This document shows, piece by piece, positions 1 through 6,094 of a stretch of 11,459 bases of DNA. The DNA is from Methanoregulaceae archaeon (GTDB lineage Archaea > Halobacteriota > Methanomicrobia > Methanomicrobiales > Methanospirillaceae), in NCBI GenBank assembly GCA_013331415.1, contig DUGL01000026.1:1-11459 (forward strand), given 5' to 3'. Every line of letters begins with the position of its first letter. Position 1 is the first letter of the stretch. Below the pieces are notes generated by a model. It saw nothing but the letters and a program-made list of their open reading frames with translations, did no database searches and was not told the DNA's origin. The position numbers were made by a program, and so were the translations under genes.

Positions 1-808
1 TGGCAACCGGCGTTGGTCCCGGTCCCGTCATCTGGTAGTCAGGATGGAACGCCGTGAAATGGACCGGGGTATCCGGGCCAAGGTGCTCCAGAACCCAGCT
101 GATGAGTGCCTCCGTCTCTTCAGGCGAGTCATTCAGGCCGGGGATCATGAGGTTGACGACCTCGATGTGCATCCCGAGCTCCCGGGCGAGGATGGTCGCA
201 TCGAGCACCGGCTGGAGGTGAGCACCGCAGACCTTCCGGTAGAATTCATCGGTAAAGGCCTTGATATCGACCCGGAACGCATCGAGCATGCCGGCAAGTT
301 CCCGCAACGCATCTTCCGTGATATACCCGTTCGTCACGTAGACCGTCCCGAGGCCGGCCTTCTTTGCAAGGGTTCCCATCTCGAGGGGATACTCGTGCCA
401 GATAGTGGGCTCGTTATAGGTCCACGAGATACTGGCACACTGCCGTGCCTGTGCCCTCCGGACACCTTCCTCAGGGGAGAGGTCGGTGAGCGCAACCCGA
501 TCCGCGCCCTGCCGCGAGATATGCCAGTTCTGGCAGTGCTCGCACCGGAAGTTGCACCCGACACTCCCGAGCGAGTAGGAGCGCGTCCCGGGAAGGTAGT
601 GGAACAGGGGCTTCTTCTCGATGGGGTCGACTGCCTCTGCGCTCACCTTCCCAAAGGTGGTCGCATACAGGGTCCCCCCCCGGTTCACCCGGACCCCGCA
701 GATCCCGTGCTTCCCTTCCTGGATGTGGCACCGGTGGTTGCAGAGCGAACAGTCTGCGGCGAGCCCCTCACCTTTCCGGTACTGCCGCGCCTCGCGCCAT
801 TCCTCCAT
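1..808 (-). CDS. amrS: AmmeMemoRadiSam system radical SAM enzyme, 3'-truncated by window edge
   Basis: I read an open frame on the minus strand from ATG at 808 to the window edge, 269 residues with no stop. The radical SAM cluster motif CxxxCxxC is seen as CNFRCEHC (residues 85-92). It is preceded by an N-terminal cysteine set CSLCNHRC (20-27) and C37, and by the DPIEKKPLFHYLPG segment (61-74) typical of pyruvate-formate-lyase-activating-enzyme-like AmrS proteins. WTYNEPT and VTNGY, also usual in this family, follow. Family members lie near AmrA (AMMECR1) and AmrB (Memo) homologues; their substrate is not established to my knowledge. The zinc-ribbon gene lies 50 bp upstream on the same strand, so co-transcription is likely. 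No good ribosome binding site precedes 808. An in-frame GTG overlapping the stop of the upstream gene would add an atypical hydrophobic N-terminus, so I prefer 808. The C-terminus lies outside the window. Confidence 0.9.
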   Translation of the reverse strand, partial: MEEWREARQYRKGEGLAADCSLCNHRCHIQEGKHGICGVRVNRGGTLYATTFGKVSAEAVDPIEKKPLFHYLPGTRSYSLGSVGCNFRCEHCQNWHISRQGADRVALTDLSPEEGVRRAQARQCASISWTYNEPTIWHEYPLEMGTLAKKAGLGTVYVTNGYITEDALRELAGMLDAFRVDIKAFTDEFYRKVCGAHLQPVLDATILARELGMHIEVVNLMIPGLNDSPEETEALISWVLEHLGPDTPVHFTAFHPDYQMTGPGPTPVA

Positions 809-858
809 CAAGAGGAGAATAACCAGGCTTTCACAGATAAACGTGCCGGTGTGCCGTA

Positions 859-1017
859 TCACGCATCCGTGTCATGCTGGTCCCCGGGACCCGGTCCGGC
901 CTCCTCGATAACGAATGCACCCACGTAGCCGCAGCGTTTGCACCGGTGAATCTCCCCGATATACCCGCCGGCAACCCGGTAGATATCCCGGCTCATGCAG
1001 ACCGGACAGCGAATCAT
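859..1017 (-). CDS. Small zinc-ribbon protein (52 aa)
   Basis: A 52-residue frame starts MIRCPVC and has two metal-knuckle pairs, CPVC (residues 4-7) and CKRCG (26-30), about 18 residues apart: a classic zinc ribbon. The tail is rich in Gly, Pro and Asp (GPGPGDQHDTDA) and probably disordered. The longer in-frame start near 1101 would run into pyrH on the other strand, so the ATG at 1017 is preferred. It is the first gene of a likely operon with amrS and is divergent from pyrH across 43 bp. Function is unknown; it could be a nucleic-acid-binding or protein-interaction module. The CxxC spacing and lack of other domains give no more specific assignment. Confidence 0.75.
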   Translation of the reverse strand: MIRCPVCMSRDIYRVAGGYIGEIHRCKRCGYVGAFVIEEAGPGPGDQHDTDA

Positions 1018-1060
1018 CGTGAATACGTATATGTAGCATATCAAGAAACCATTGGGTAGC
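1018..1060. promoter_or_regulatory. Divergent promoter, zinc-ribbon gene / pyrH
   Basis: The 43-bp gap is AT-rich against a GC-rich background. For pyrH, GTATATG (about 1027-1034) sits roughly 30 bases before the ATG at 1061. For the minus-strand gene, a TTGATATGC-like box (about 1037-1046 read on the minus strand) is about 25 bases from its ATG. Both would give very short or no leaders. Boxes were assigned by eye. Confidence 0.5.
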
Positions 1061-1768
1061 ATGAAGAAGGTCGTCGTCTCGCTTGGAGGGTCCGTGCTCA
1101 TCCCCTCGCTCCCGGAGCACCGGCTCGCCGCCTATGCATCGGTACTCAGACGAATCGCAGGACACGCCGCGCTCTCGGTGGTTGTTGGCGGCGGGGGGGA
1201 GGCCAGGAAGTACATCGCCGCAGCACGGGACCTCGGGCTTGACGAAGCCTTCGCCGATGAGATCGGGATCATGGTGACACGGCTGAACGCGATGCTCCTC
1301 GCAGGGGCACTGGGTGACGCTGCATACCCGGTGGTTGCCACGAGCCAGGCAGAGGCATGTGCATACGGGGCATCCGGAAAAATCGTGGTCATGGGAGGGA
1401 TAACCCCCGCACAGACCACCGATGCCGTGGCTGCTGTCCTCGCCGAACGGAGCGGGGCTGCCCTGATGGTCAACCTCACCTCGGTGGATGGCATCTATAC
1501 CGCGGACCCGCGGACGGACCCGGCTGCACGACGGCTCGAACGGCTTACCCCGGCAGAGCTCAGGGAGATCGTGGGGACCGGGTCGCTTCGCGCCGGTGCG
1601 AACATGGTCATCGATATGGTCGCAGCCAGGGTTATCGAGCGAAGCGGCATCCCGCTGCTCGTCATTGACGGCAGGGATCCCCTCCATCTCGAGCGTGCGC
1701 TCCTCACCGGGAAGTACCAGGGAAGCCTCGTCAGTGAAGGAGGAAGAGACCCCCTCCCGATCGCGTGA
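1061..1768 (+). CDS. pyrH: UMP kinase (archaeal type)
   Basis: This 235-residue protein of the amino acid kinase fold phosphorylates UMP to UDP with ATP in pyrimidine nucleotide synthesis. Visible motifs are the N-terminal KKVVVSLGGSV (2-12, Lys plus GGS phosphate site), VVGGGGEARKYI (41-52), the family segment DEIGIMVTRLNAMLL (66-80), and the nucleotide-binding LTSVDGIYTADPR (139-151). Length matches archaeal PyrH (about 225-240 aa) and is shorter than acetylglutamate or aspartate kinases. The open frame could begin at TTG 1052, but the ATG at 1061 starts directly with the conserved KKVVVSLGG strand and lies about 30 bases after a TATA-like box, so I use it. The cytosolic enzyme appears monocistronic: a tRNA-Pro gene follows after 57 bp. 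Confidence 0.95.
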   Translation: MKKVVVSLGGSVLIPSLPEHRLAAYASVLRRIAGHAALSVVVGGGGEARKYIAAARDLGLDEAFADEIGIMVTRLNAMLLAGALGDAAYPVVATSQAEACAYGASGKIVVMGGITPAQTTDAVAAVLAERSGAALMVNLTSVDGIYTADPRTDPAARRLERLTPAELREIVGTGSLRAGANMVIDMVAARVIERSGIPLLVIDGRDPLHLERALLTGKYQGSLVSEGGRDPLPIA

Positions 1769-1783
1769 AAGCACTCCCACAGG

Positions 1784-1795
1784 TAACTATTTTTG
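1784..1795 (+). promoter_or_regulatory. Probable TATA box of tRNA-Pro
   Basis: TAACTATTTTTG is an AT-rich patch between the pyrH stop and the tRNA, about 36 bases before the mature 5' end. That is compatible with an archaeal promoter plus a short 5' leader removed by RNase P. Confidence 0.4.
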
Positions 1796-1825
1796 TCCTC
1801 TCCTCCAACTCTTATCCTCATACCC

Positions 1826-1900
1826 GGGGTAGTAGGGTAGCCTGGTCCATCCTAGAGCGTTTGGGACGCTTTGACGGCAGTTCGAATCTGCCCTACCCCA
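1826..1900 (+). tRNA. tRNA-Pro (anticodon UGG)
   Basis: A cloverleaf can be drawn. The acceptor stem is GGGGTAG with CTACCCC, followed by discriminator A1900. The D arm contains AGCCTGGTCCA. The anticodon stem is GAGCG with CGCTT, and its seven-base loop TTTGGGA gives anticodon UGG followed by G37. The T arm is GGCAG-TTCGAAT-CTGCC. CCA is not encoded. No intron is present. A short T-run (about 1916-1919) lies downstream. Confidence 0.96.
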
Positions 1901-1913
1901 TCCTGTACCGTGC

Positions 1914-1946
1914 TCATTTTATGGATCCGGATCCCAGAGCCTGAGC
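1914..1946 (+). promoter_or_regulatory. nth promoter with 12-bp palindrome
   Basis: ATTTTATGG (about 1915-1923) is a plausible TATA box about 29 bases before the nth ATG at 1947. It abuts a perfect 12-bp palindrome, GGATCCGGATCC (1923-1934), which lies between the box and the expected transcription start. An operator role is possible but is inference only. Confidence 0.4.
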
Positions 1947-2672
1947 ATGGACCAGCAGACAGCCCGCCGGATCATTGCCATTCTTGCGAAGCGGTATCCC
2001 GACTATGGTTCACACGGGCATGCTGCTGCACCACCCTTCGAGGTGCTCATCACGACCATCCTCTCTGCGCAGACCACTGATGCATCGGTGGACACCGTCC
2101 GGGAGCGGCTTTTCGCCCGGTATCCCAACGCAGGGGCACTTGCCGGAGCTGCGCTGCCTGATGTCGAGGAGATCATCTTCCGCACAGGTTTTTTCCATGT
2201 GAAGGCACGGCATATCATCGCCGCCTCCCGGGCACTCCTCGAACGGTTCTCGGGAACGGTGCCCGCCACGATGGATGAACTCCTCACGATCCCGGGGGTC
2301 GGGAGGAAGACGGCAAACATCGTCCTCAGCCATGCGTTTGGGAAAAACGAGGGGGTGGCCGTGGATACCCACGTCTTCCGGCTCGCGGGACGGATCGGAT
2401 TTTCCGGATCAAAGGATGCTGCCGGCAGAGAGAGAGACCTGATGGGCCTGTTCCCTCCCCGCCAGTGGGGGGACCTCACGGATATCCTGATCGCCCACGG
2501 GAGGAGGACCTGCACAGCGCGAAAACCCGATTGTGCAACCTGCCCCATCACCCGGTGGTGCCGGTATTACCAGGACGTGATCCTCCCCGATAACGAGGGA
2601 GGAGAACACATCTCACCCCCACAGGGGAGACGGGTCAGAACCCGAGCACCGCGCGATACAGGAGAAACGTAA
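1947..2672 (+). CDS. nth: Endonuclease III (DNA glycosylase/AP lyase)
   Basis: This 241-residue base-excision-repair enzyme removes oxidised pyrimidines and cleaves the abasic site. The helix-hairpin-helix is LLTIPGVGRKTANIVLSHAFG (112-132) with catalytic Lys121. The catalytic Asp is D140 in VAVDTHVFR. The [4Fe-4S] cluster motif C189-x6-C196-x2-C199-x5-C205 is intact. The active-site Lys and Asp are close to the E. coli positions (120 and 138). The C-terminus continues about 35 residues past the cluster with a charged, low-complexity tail (EGGEHISPPQGRRVRTRAPRD). The last 38 bp overlap the 3' end of the convergent pit gene. The start ATG follows a TATA-like box by about 29 bases, suggesting a leaderless message. 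Confidence 0.95.
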   Translation: MDQQTARRIIAILAKRYPDYGSHGHAAAPPFEVLITTILSAQTTDASVDTVRERLFARYPNAGALAGAALPDVEEIIFRTGFFHVKARHIIAASRALLERFSGTVPATMDELLTIPGVGRKTANIVLSHAFGKNEGVAVDTHVFRLAGRIGFSGSKDAAGRERDLMGLFPPRQWGDLTDILIAHGRRTCTARKPDCATCPITRWCRYYQDVILPDNEGGEHISPPQGRRVRTRAPRDTGET

Positions 2673-3816
2673 GGAAGGCAAAGCCGGCGGTGAGTGGGAT
2701 GGTGAGCACCCAGGCAACCACAATACGGCGCACCATCCCCCACTTGACCGCAGAATACCCGCGGGTTGCCCCCACACCCATGATGGACCCGCTGATGGCA
2801 TGCGTGGTAGAGACCGGCACCCCGAATGCCGTGACAAAGGCAAGTACGATACCCCCTCCTGTCTCTGCACAGAAGCCCTGGTAGGGGCGGAGCCTCGTGA
2901 TCTTGGTGCCCATCGTCTCGACCACCCGCCATCCGCCGAGGAATGTACCGAGTGCTATTGCCAGGCCGGAGATGATGATCACCCAGGCCGGGACGATGAA
3001 CTCGGTCAGGATGCCGGCCGCCACCAGGAGCGCGGTGATGATACCCATCGCATTCTGGGCGTCGTTGCTGCCATGCCCGACGCTGTAGAAGGCAGCTGAG
3101 AGGAGCTGGAGTCTGCGAAAGAGCGGGTTCATGGTTCTGCTCGCAGCATTGCGGAAAAACCGTATGACTCCCATCCCGATGATGTATGCGGCGATCATGC
3201 CGAGTATCGGGGAGACGACGATGAAGATGATGATTGCAAGGATGCCGGTGATTGGGAGGAGGCCGGTTATCACCCCTGCGGGGATGATGACCGCGATGCC
3301 GCACAGTGCCCCAAGAACGGCATATATCATCCATCCATCCTCGTTCTTGTGCCTGGCCGCCATCACGAAGATGAAGGCCCCGCCGACCCCTCCAACGAGG
3401 ATGAAGAGGATTGTATGGAGAACGAGGGCAGAAGATGGCCATAATATCGCGCTGAGACCTGCAAATGCCAGCGCTGAACCCATCAGGCCCCCGACGAGGG
3501 CGTGGCTGGCCGAGATGGGTATCCCGGCCCATGACGAGATGAAGATCCAGGATACCGATGCAACCAGGCCGAGCATGATGACATCGGTTGTCAGGAATCC
3601 CGAATCGACGATCCCCTTCCCGATGGTCTTTGCCACGACCGTGGTGAAGATGAACGGTCCCACCATGTTGAAGAACGCAGCCATGCCAACGGCCTGGAGC
3701 GGTGTCAGCACCCGGGTTGCAACCACGGTCGCGATGGAATTGGCCGCATCATTGAGACCGTTGACAAAATTGAAGAGGAGGGCAAGGAGGATCCCGATGA
3801 TGACCACGGCTTCCAT
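2635..3816 (-). CDS. pit: Inorganic phosphate transporter, Pit family
   Basis: This 393-residue integral membrane protein, almost entirely hydrophobic helices, is likely to import phosphate using a cation gradient (PiT/SLC20 family). The two family signature repeats are both present: FNFVNGLNDAANSIATVVATR (about 15-35) in the first half and GHGSNDAQNAMG (248-258) in the second. Both halves also carry the matching serine/histidine segment, GIPISASHALVGG (98-110) and GVPVSTTHAISG (332-343), which shows the internal duplication. A more hydrophilic loop (about 220-240, RFFRNAASRTMNPLFRRLQ) separates the halves. It lies 6 bp downstream of a DUF47 gene, the usual partner. TGATCC just before the ATG could pair with the 3' end of archaeal 16S rRNA. 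The 3' end overlaps nth. Confidence 0.95.
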   Translation of the reverse strand: MEAVVIIGILLALLFNFVNGLNDAANSIATVVATRVLTPLQAVGMAAFFNMVGPFIFTTVVAKTIGKGIVDSGFLTTDVIMLGLVASVSWIFISSWAGIPISASHALVGGLMGSALAFAGLSAILWPSSALVLHTILFILVGGVGGAFIFVMAARHKNEDGWMIYAVLGALCGIAVIIPAGVITGLLPITGILAIIIFIVVSPILGMIAAYIIGMGVIRFFRNAASRTMNPLFRRLQLLSAAFYSVGHGSNDAQNAMGIITALLVAAGILTEFIVPAWVIIISGLAIALGTFLGGWRVVETMGTKITRLRPYQGFCAETGGGIVLAFVTAFGVPVSTTHAISGSIMGVGATRGYSAVKWGMVRRIVVAWVLTIPLTAGFAFLTFLLYRAVLGF

Positions 3817-3822
3817 GGTGGA

Positions 3823-4452
3823 TCATGAATGCCGGATAGCGATATCCGAGAGGACATTCGCCACGTCCTCGCACTTGTCGGTGGCGAGCTCGAGGTATTC
3901 GTAGATATCCTTCTTCTTGATGATCGCGAGGGCATCGGTACTCTTGAAGAGTTCATTGATGGCATGGTTGAGCACATCATCGGCAAGGTTCTCGAGCCGG
4001 TTGACCTCGATGCACCGCTGTTCTATCTGGCGGGGATGTTTCAGGGTCCGGATCCCTTTGACCGCTTCCTCGAGCTCGACCACCGAGAGCTGGATGAGGC
4101 GTGCCAGCTCGATCATGTAGGAGTCGGTCTCAATGATCCCATAGTTGAGCATCCGCAGGGACGCGTTCTTCATGTAATCGATGATGTCGTCGAGAGCCGA
4201 AGCCAGTCTCGAGATCTCCTCGTGGTCGAGGGGGGTGATGAAGGTCTGGTTGAGCTGTTCGTAGATCTCATGCGTGATCTTGTCCCCTTCATGCTCGAGC
4301 TGATCGATCACCTGGACTTTCTTCCTGACATTCGAGAAGTCTTCAACGAGATCGACGAGGCGATAGGAAGCAAGGGTGACCACAGCGGTGAGCCGCTCAA
4401 AGAGATCAAAAAAGACATCGTCCTGCGGAACTATCCATTCCTTGAATCCCAC
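3823..4452 (-). CDS. DUF47 / PhoU-like Pit accessory protein
   Basis: This 209-residue soluble, highly helical protein resembles the TIGR00153/DUF47 family, related to PhoU. These proteins are commonly encoded directly upstream of Pit transporters and are thought to modulate phosphate uptake. I see PhoU-like acidic helix motifs, EHEGD (53-57) and ENLAD (154-158), that could bind metal, and the family segment FITPLDHEEI (71-80). There is no signal peptide or membrane segment. The frame opens with GTG at 4452 (MGFKEW). A TAG lies six codons upstream and no ATG lies between, so GTG is the best start. It is the first gene of a two-gene operon with pit. The binding partner and phosphate response are family-based inference. 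Confidence 0.88.
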   Translation of the reverse strand: MGFKEWIVPQDDVFFDLFERLTAVVTLASYRLVDLVEDFSNVRKKVQVIDQLEHEGDKITHEIYEQLNQTFITPLDHEEISRLASALDDIIDYMKNASLRMLNYGIIETDSYMIELARLIQLSVVELEEAVKGIRTLKHPRQIEQRCIEVNRLENLADDVLNHAINELFKSTDALAIIKKKDIYEYLELATDKCEDVANVLSDIAIRHS

Positions 4453-4689
4453 GGTAATCGTGTGCTACGTCACTGTGTGGGGGGAAAAAAACTCCGGTTT
4501 TACCCTGGTGCACAGAGAGCATGTACCCGGGTAAACGAAAACCTGAACACACGGAGAATCCCCAGATCCCGGGGGATTCAGGGGACGATCCCCCCCTTCT
4601 TCCCGGTTGTTCCCCTTCTTGCGCCCTGTCGGGGCAGGGCGGCGCATATGGTATGAGGGTAACTATTGTACACACCGGGAAAAAAAGAA
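4453..4689. promoter_or_regulatory. Gene-free leader upstream of DUF47-pit, with TACCC half-sites and hairpins
   Basis: No credible gene is visible in these 237 bp. Three copies of TACCC or its complement occur: TTTTACCC (4498-4505), and the perfect palindrome TACCCGGGTA (4524-4533), whose right half extends to GGGTAAA (4529-4535). The outer copies form inverted arms TTTACCC/GGGTAAA. Two hairpins follow: GAATCCCC (4556-4563) with GGGGATTC (4572-4579), and CGCCCTG (4622-4628) with CAGGGCG (4635-4641). The minus-strand operon should be promoted from here; the exact TATA box is unclear (AGGGTAAAACC, about 4497-4507, is one candidate). Confidence 0.4.
4674..4689 (-). terminator. Oligo-T terminator after tRNA-Ala
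   Basis: Read on the minus strand, the tRNA 3' end is followed by TTCTTTTTTTCCC. Archaeal transcription commonly stops at such T-runs after stable RNA genes. Confidence 0.55.
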
Positions 4690-4761
4690 TGGACCGAGCG
4701 GGAATTGAACCCGCGGCCTCTTCCATGCCAAGGAAGCGATCTTCCTCTGATCTATCGGCCC
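4690..4761 (-). tRNA. tRNA-Ala (anticodon GGC)
   Basis: Read on the minus strand, the acceptor stem is GGGCCGA with TCGGTCC and discriminator A. This contains the G3-U70 wobble pair that is the identity element of alanine tRNA. The anticodon arm CTTCC-TTGGCAT-GGAAG gives anticodon GGC. The T arm is GCGGG-TTCAATT-CCCGC. It is 72 nt, with no intron and no encoded CCA. Confidence 0.96.
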
Positions 4762-4785
4762 GTGCCTAGTAACTTGGTTGCGTCA

Positions 4786-4794
4786 GGTTAAAAG
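4786..4794 (-). promoter_or_regulatory. Probable TATA box of tRNA-Ala
   Basis: CTTTTAACC on the minus strand is centred about 29 bases before the mature tRNA-Ala 5' end, just after the pncB stop codon. The tRNA therefore probably has its own promoter and does not depend on pncB read-through. Confidence 0.45.
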
Positions 4795-4800
4795 AATTGT

Positions 4801-5964
4801 TTATGTGCTGCCATGAAGGGAGGAGGATGGTTCACCGGAGACCGGCTGGTCTATCCTTCCCAGCGATGCGAGGAGCCGTTCCCGAGCCTCCGAGACTGAT
4901 GGGCGCTGGACCAGTACGCCGTCCCGGATAAAGGGGCACAGGAGCGGTATCCCCCCCTCCGGGCCACCGTCCCCGGCGGGCATCAGCAGCCGGCTGCCCC
5001 CGGGAAGTTCCCACACCTGTTTTCTCCCGCTCTTCTTCCCCCGCTTGGCAAAGGGGGTCCCGTCAATGGCTACGATATCCATGGCAAAGTCCACCACCGG
5101 GGCGTTGGCGATCGCGCCTCCTACCCCGAACGCGTCCACGATGTCCCTGAATGCAATGACATCAGCACGGGTTATTCCCCCGGAGAGCACGATCTCCACC
5201 CCGGGATACCCTGCGGCATCCAGTTCCCAGCGGACCTCTTCGAGGATTGCCCGCATGTTCCCCCGCCGGGAGCGCGGGGTATCGAGGCGGACGCCCCGGG
5301 CGCCGGTGCGGGCACCGGCAAGCGACTCCTGCTTCTCATCGCAGAACGTGTCACAGAGGAAGATCCGCGGCACGTCGCCGGGTGCATACCGATCAAAAGC
5401 CTGGAATGCCTCCTCCGGCGAGGGATAGCACATCACGAAAGAGTGGGGCATCGTGCCGACGAGCGGGGCTTCAGGGGGTGCTGCCGTGTTGCTTACCCCG
5501 TCCACACCGCCGATCCAGGCTGCGCGCTCGACCATCCGGGAGATGGCGGGGTGCTGCCGCCGGGATCCGAACGAGTAGACCTGCCGATCGCCGGCGAGAT
5601 GCCGGATATATGCCGCAGCCGTGGCTATCCCTGATGCATGGCAGAGGAACCCGAGCATCGCGGTCTCGTACCGGGCAAAGTCACGGTAGTACCCTTCGAT
5701 CCTGAGCACCGGATCGCCCGCGGAGAAGATGGTCCCCTCAGGCATGGCATCGAGGCTGACGGGGATCCCTTCAAGGAGCGCGAGGACGTCATCGAGGCCG
5801 CAGAAGACGGCCCGGGAATCCGGCAGGGCGCCTGCCGTCACCTCCATGGCGAGGCGGGGGTTTTTTCCTGACTTCAGGAGTACCTCATCGCTCCTGACAA
5901 AGTAGATGTCCGTACAGTCTCCACGCCGGATCGTCTCGTCATCAACGGTTGCAAACCTGCCCAT
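4801..5964 (-). CDS. pncB: Nicotinate phosphoribosyltransferase (archaeal type)
   Basis: This enzyme joins nicotinate to PRPP, giving nicotinate mononucleotide in the Preiss-Handler NAD salvage route. The 387-residue form has the family landmarks in order: the N-terminal TIRRGDCTDIYF (11-22), FGSRRQHPA (132-140), GVDGVSNT (153-160), the nicotinate-specific GTMPHSF (170-176), CDTF (204-207), GVRLD (224-228) and the phosphate-binding LSGG (260-263). The C-terminus carries a basic GKKSGRKQVWEL segment. The frame is open for 32 more codons upstream, but that stretch is Pro/Gly-rich and crosses the divergent promoter. The ATG at 5964 begins the conserved region and sits about 30 bases after a TATA-like box, so I use it. 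Quinolinate phosphoribosyltransferase is a related alternative, but the GTMPHS motif favours nicotinate. Confidence 0.9.
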   Translation of the reverse strand: MGRFATVDDETIRRGDCTDIYFVRSDEVLLKSGKNPRLAMEVTAGALPDSRAVFCGLDDVLALLEGIPVSLDAMPEGTIFSAGDPVLRIEGYYRDFARYETAMLGFLCHASGIATAAAYIRHLAGDRQVYSFGSRRQHPAISRMVERAAWIGGVDGVSNTAAPPEAPLVGTMPHSFVMCYPSPEEAFQAFDRYAPGDVPRIFLCDTFCDEKQESLAGARTGARGVRLDTPRSRRGNMRAILEEVRWELDAAGYPGVEIVLSGGITRADVIAFRDIVDAFGVGGAIANAPVVDFAMDIVAIDGTPFAKRGKKSGRKQVWELPGGSRLLMPAGDGGPEGGIPLLCPFIRDGVLVQRPSVSEARERLLASLGRIDQPVSGEPSSSLHGST

Positions 5965-6094
5965 GTGGTAGAGATCTGGAGGGGGCGGGCTAATACAGCT
6001 TCCGGGACCGGGCTCTCCCTGCAGGACCACCCCCGGATCGAAACTGATACAATCATGCATGCATGCTCAGTATAGTGAAGACAGGTGCATCACC
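5965..6094. promoter_or_regulatory. Divergent promoter pncB / methylthioinosine phosphorylase, with 12-bp palindrome
   Basis: For pncB (minus), TGTATTAG (about 5990-5997) is centred about 30 bases from its ATG. For the plus-strand operon, AGTATAGTG (6069-6077) is centred about 22 bases before the ATG at 6095. A perfect 12-bp palindrome, CATGCATGCATG (6054-6065), lies just upstream of that box, where an archaeal activator or TFB-proximal factor could bind. GGTG-CAT-CACC (6084-6094) directly precedes the ATG and contains an AGGTG that could serve as a ribosome binding site if the transcript has a leader. Confidence 0.45.

Noticed and set aside
44..928. Long plus-strand frame of 294 codons
   Set aside because: It is antisense to AmrS, whose cysteine motifs and family signatures are clear, and its translation has no recognisable domain.
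3131..4656. Plus-strand frames opposite pit and DUF47 (257 and 275 codons)
   Set aside because: They are mirror frames of GC-rich coding sequence. The minus-strand products have full family signatures.
5965..6060. 32-codon N-terminal extension of pncB
   Set aside because: It is Pro/Gly-rich and overlaps the divergent promoter; the conserved protein begins at ATG 5964.
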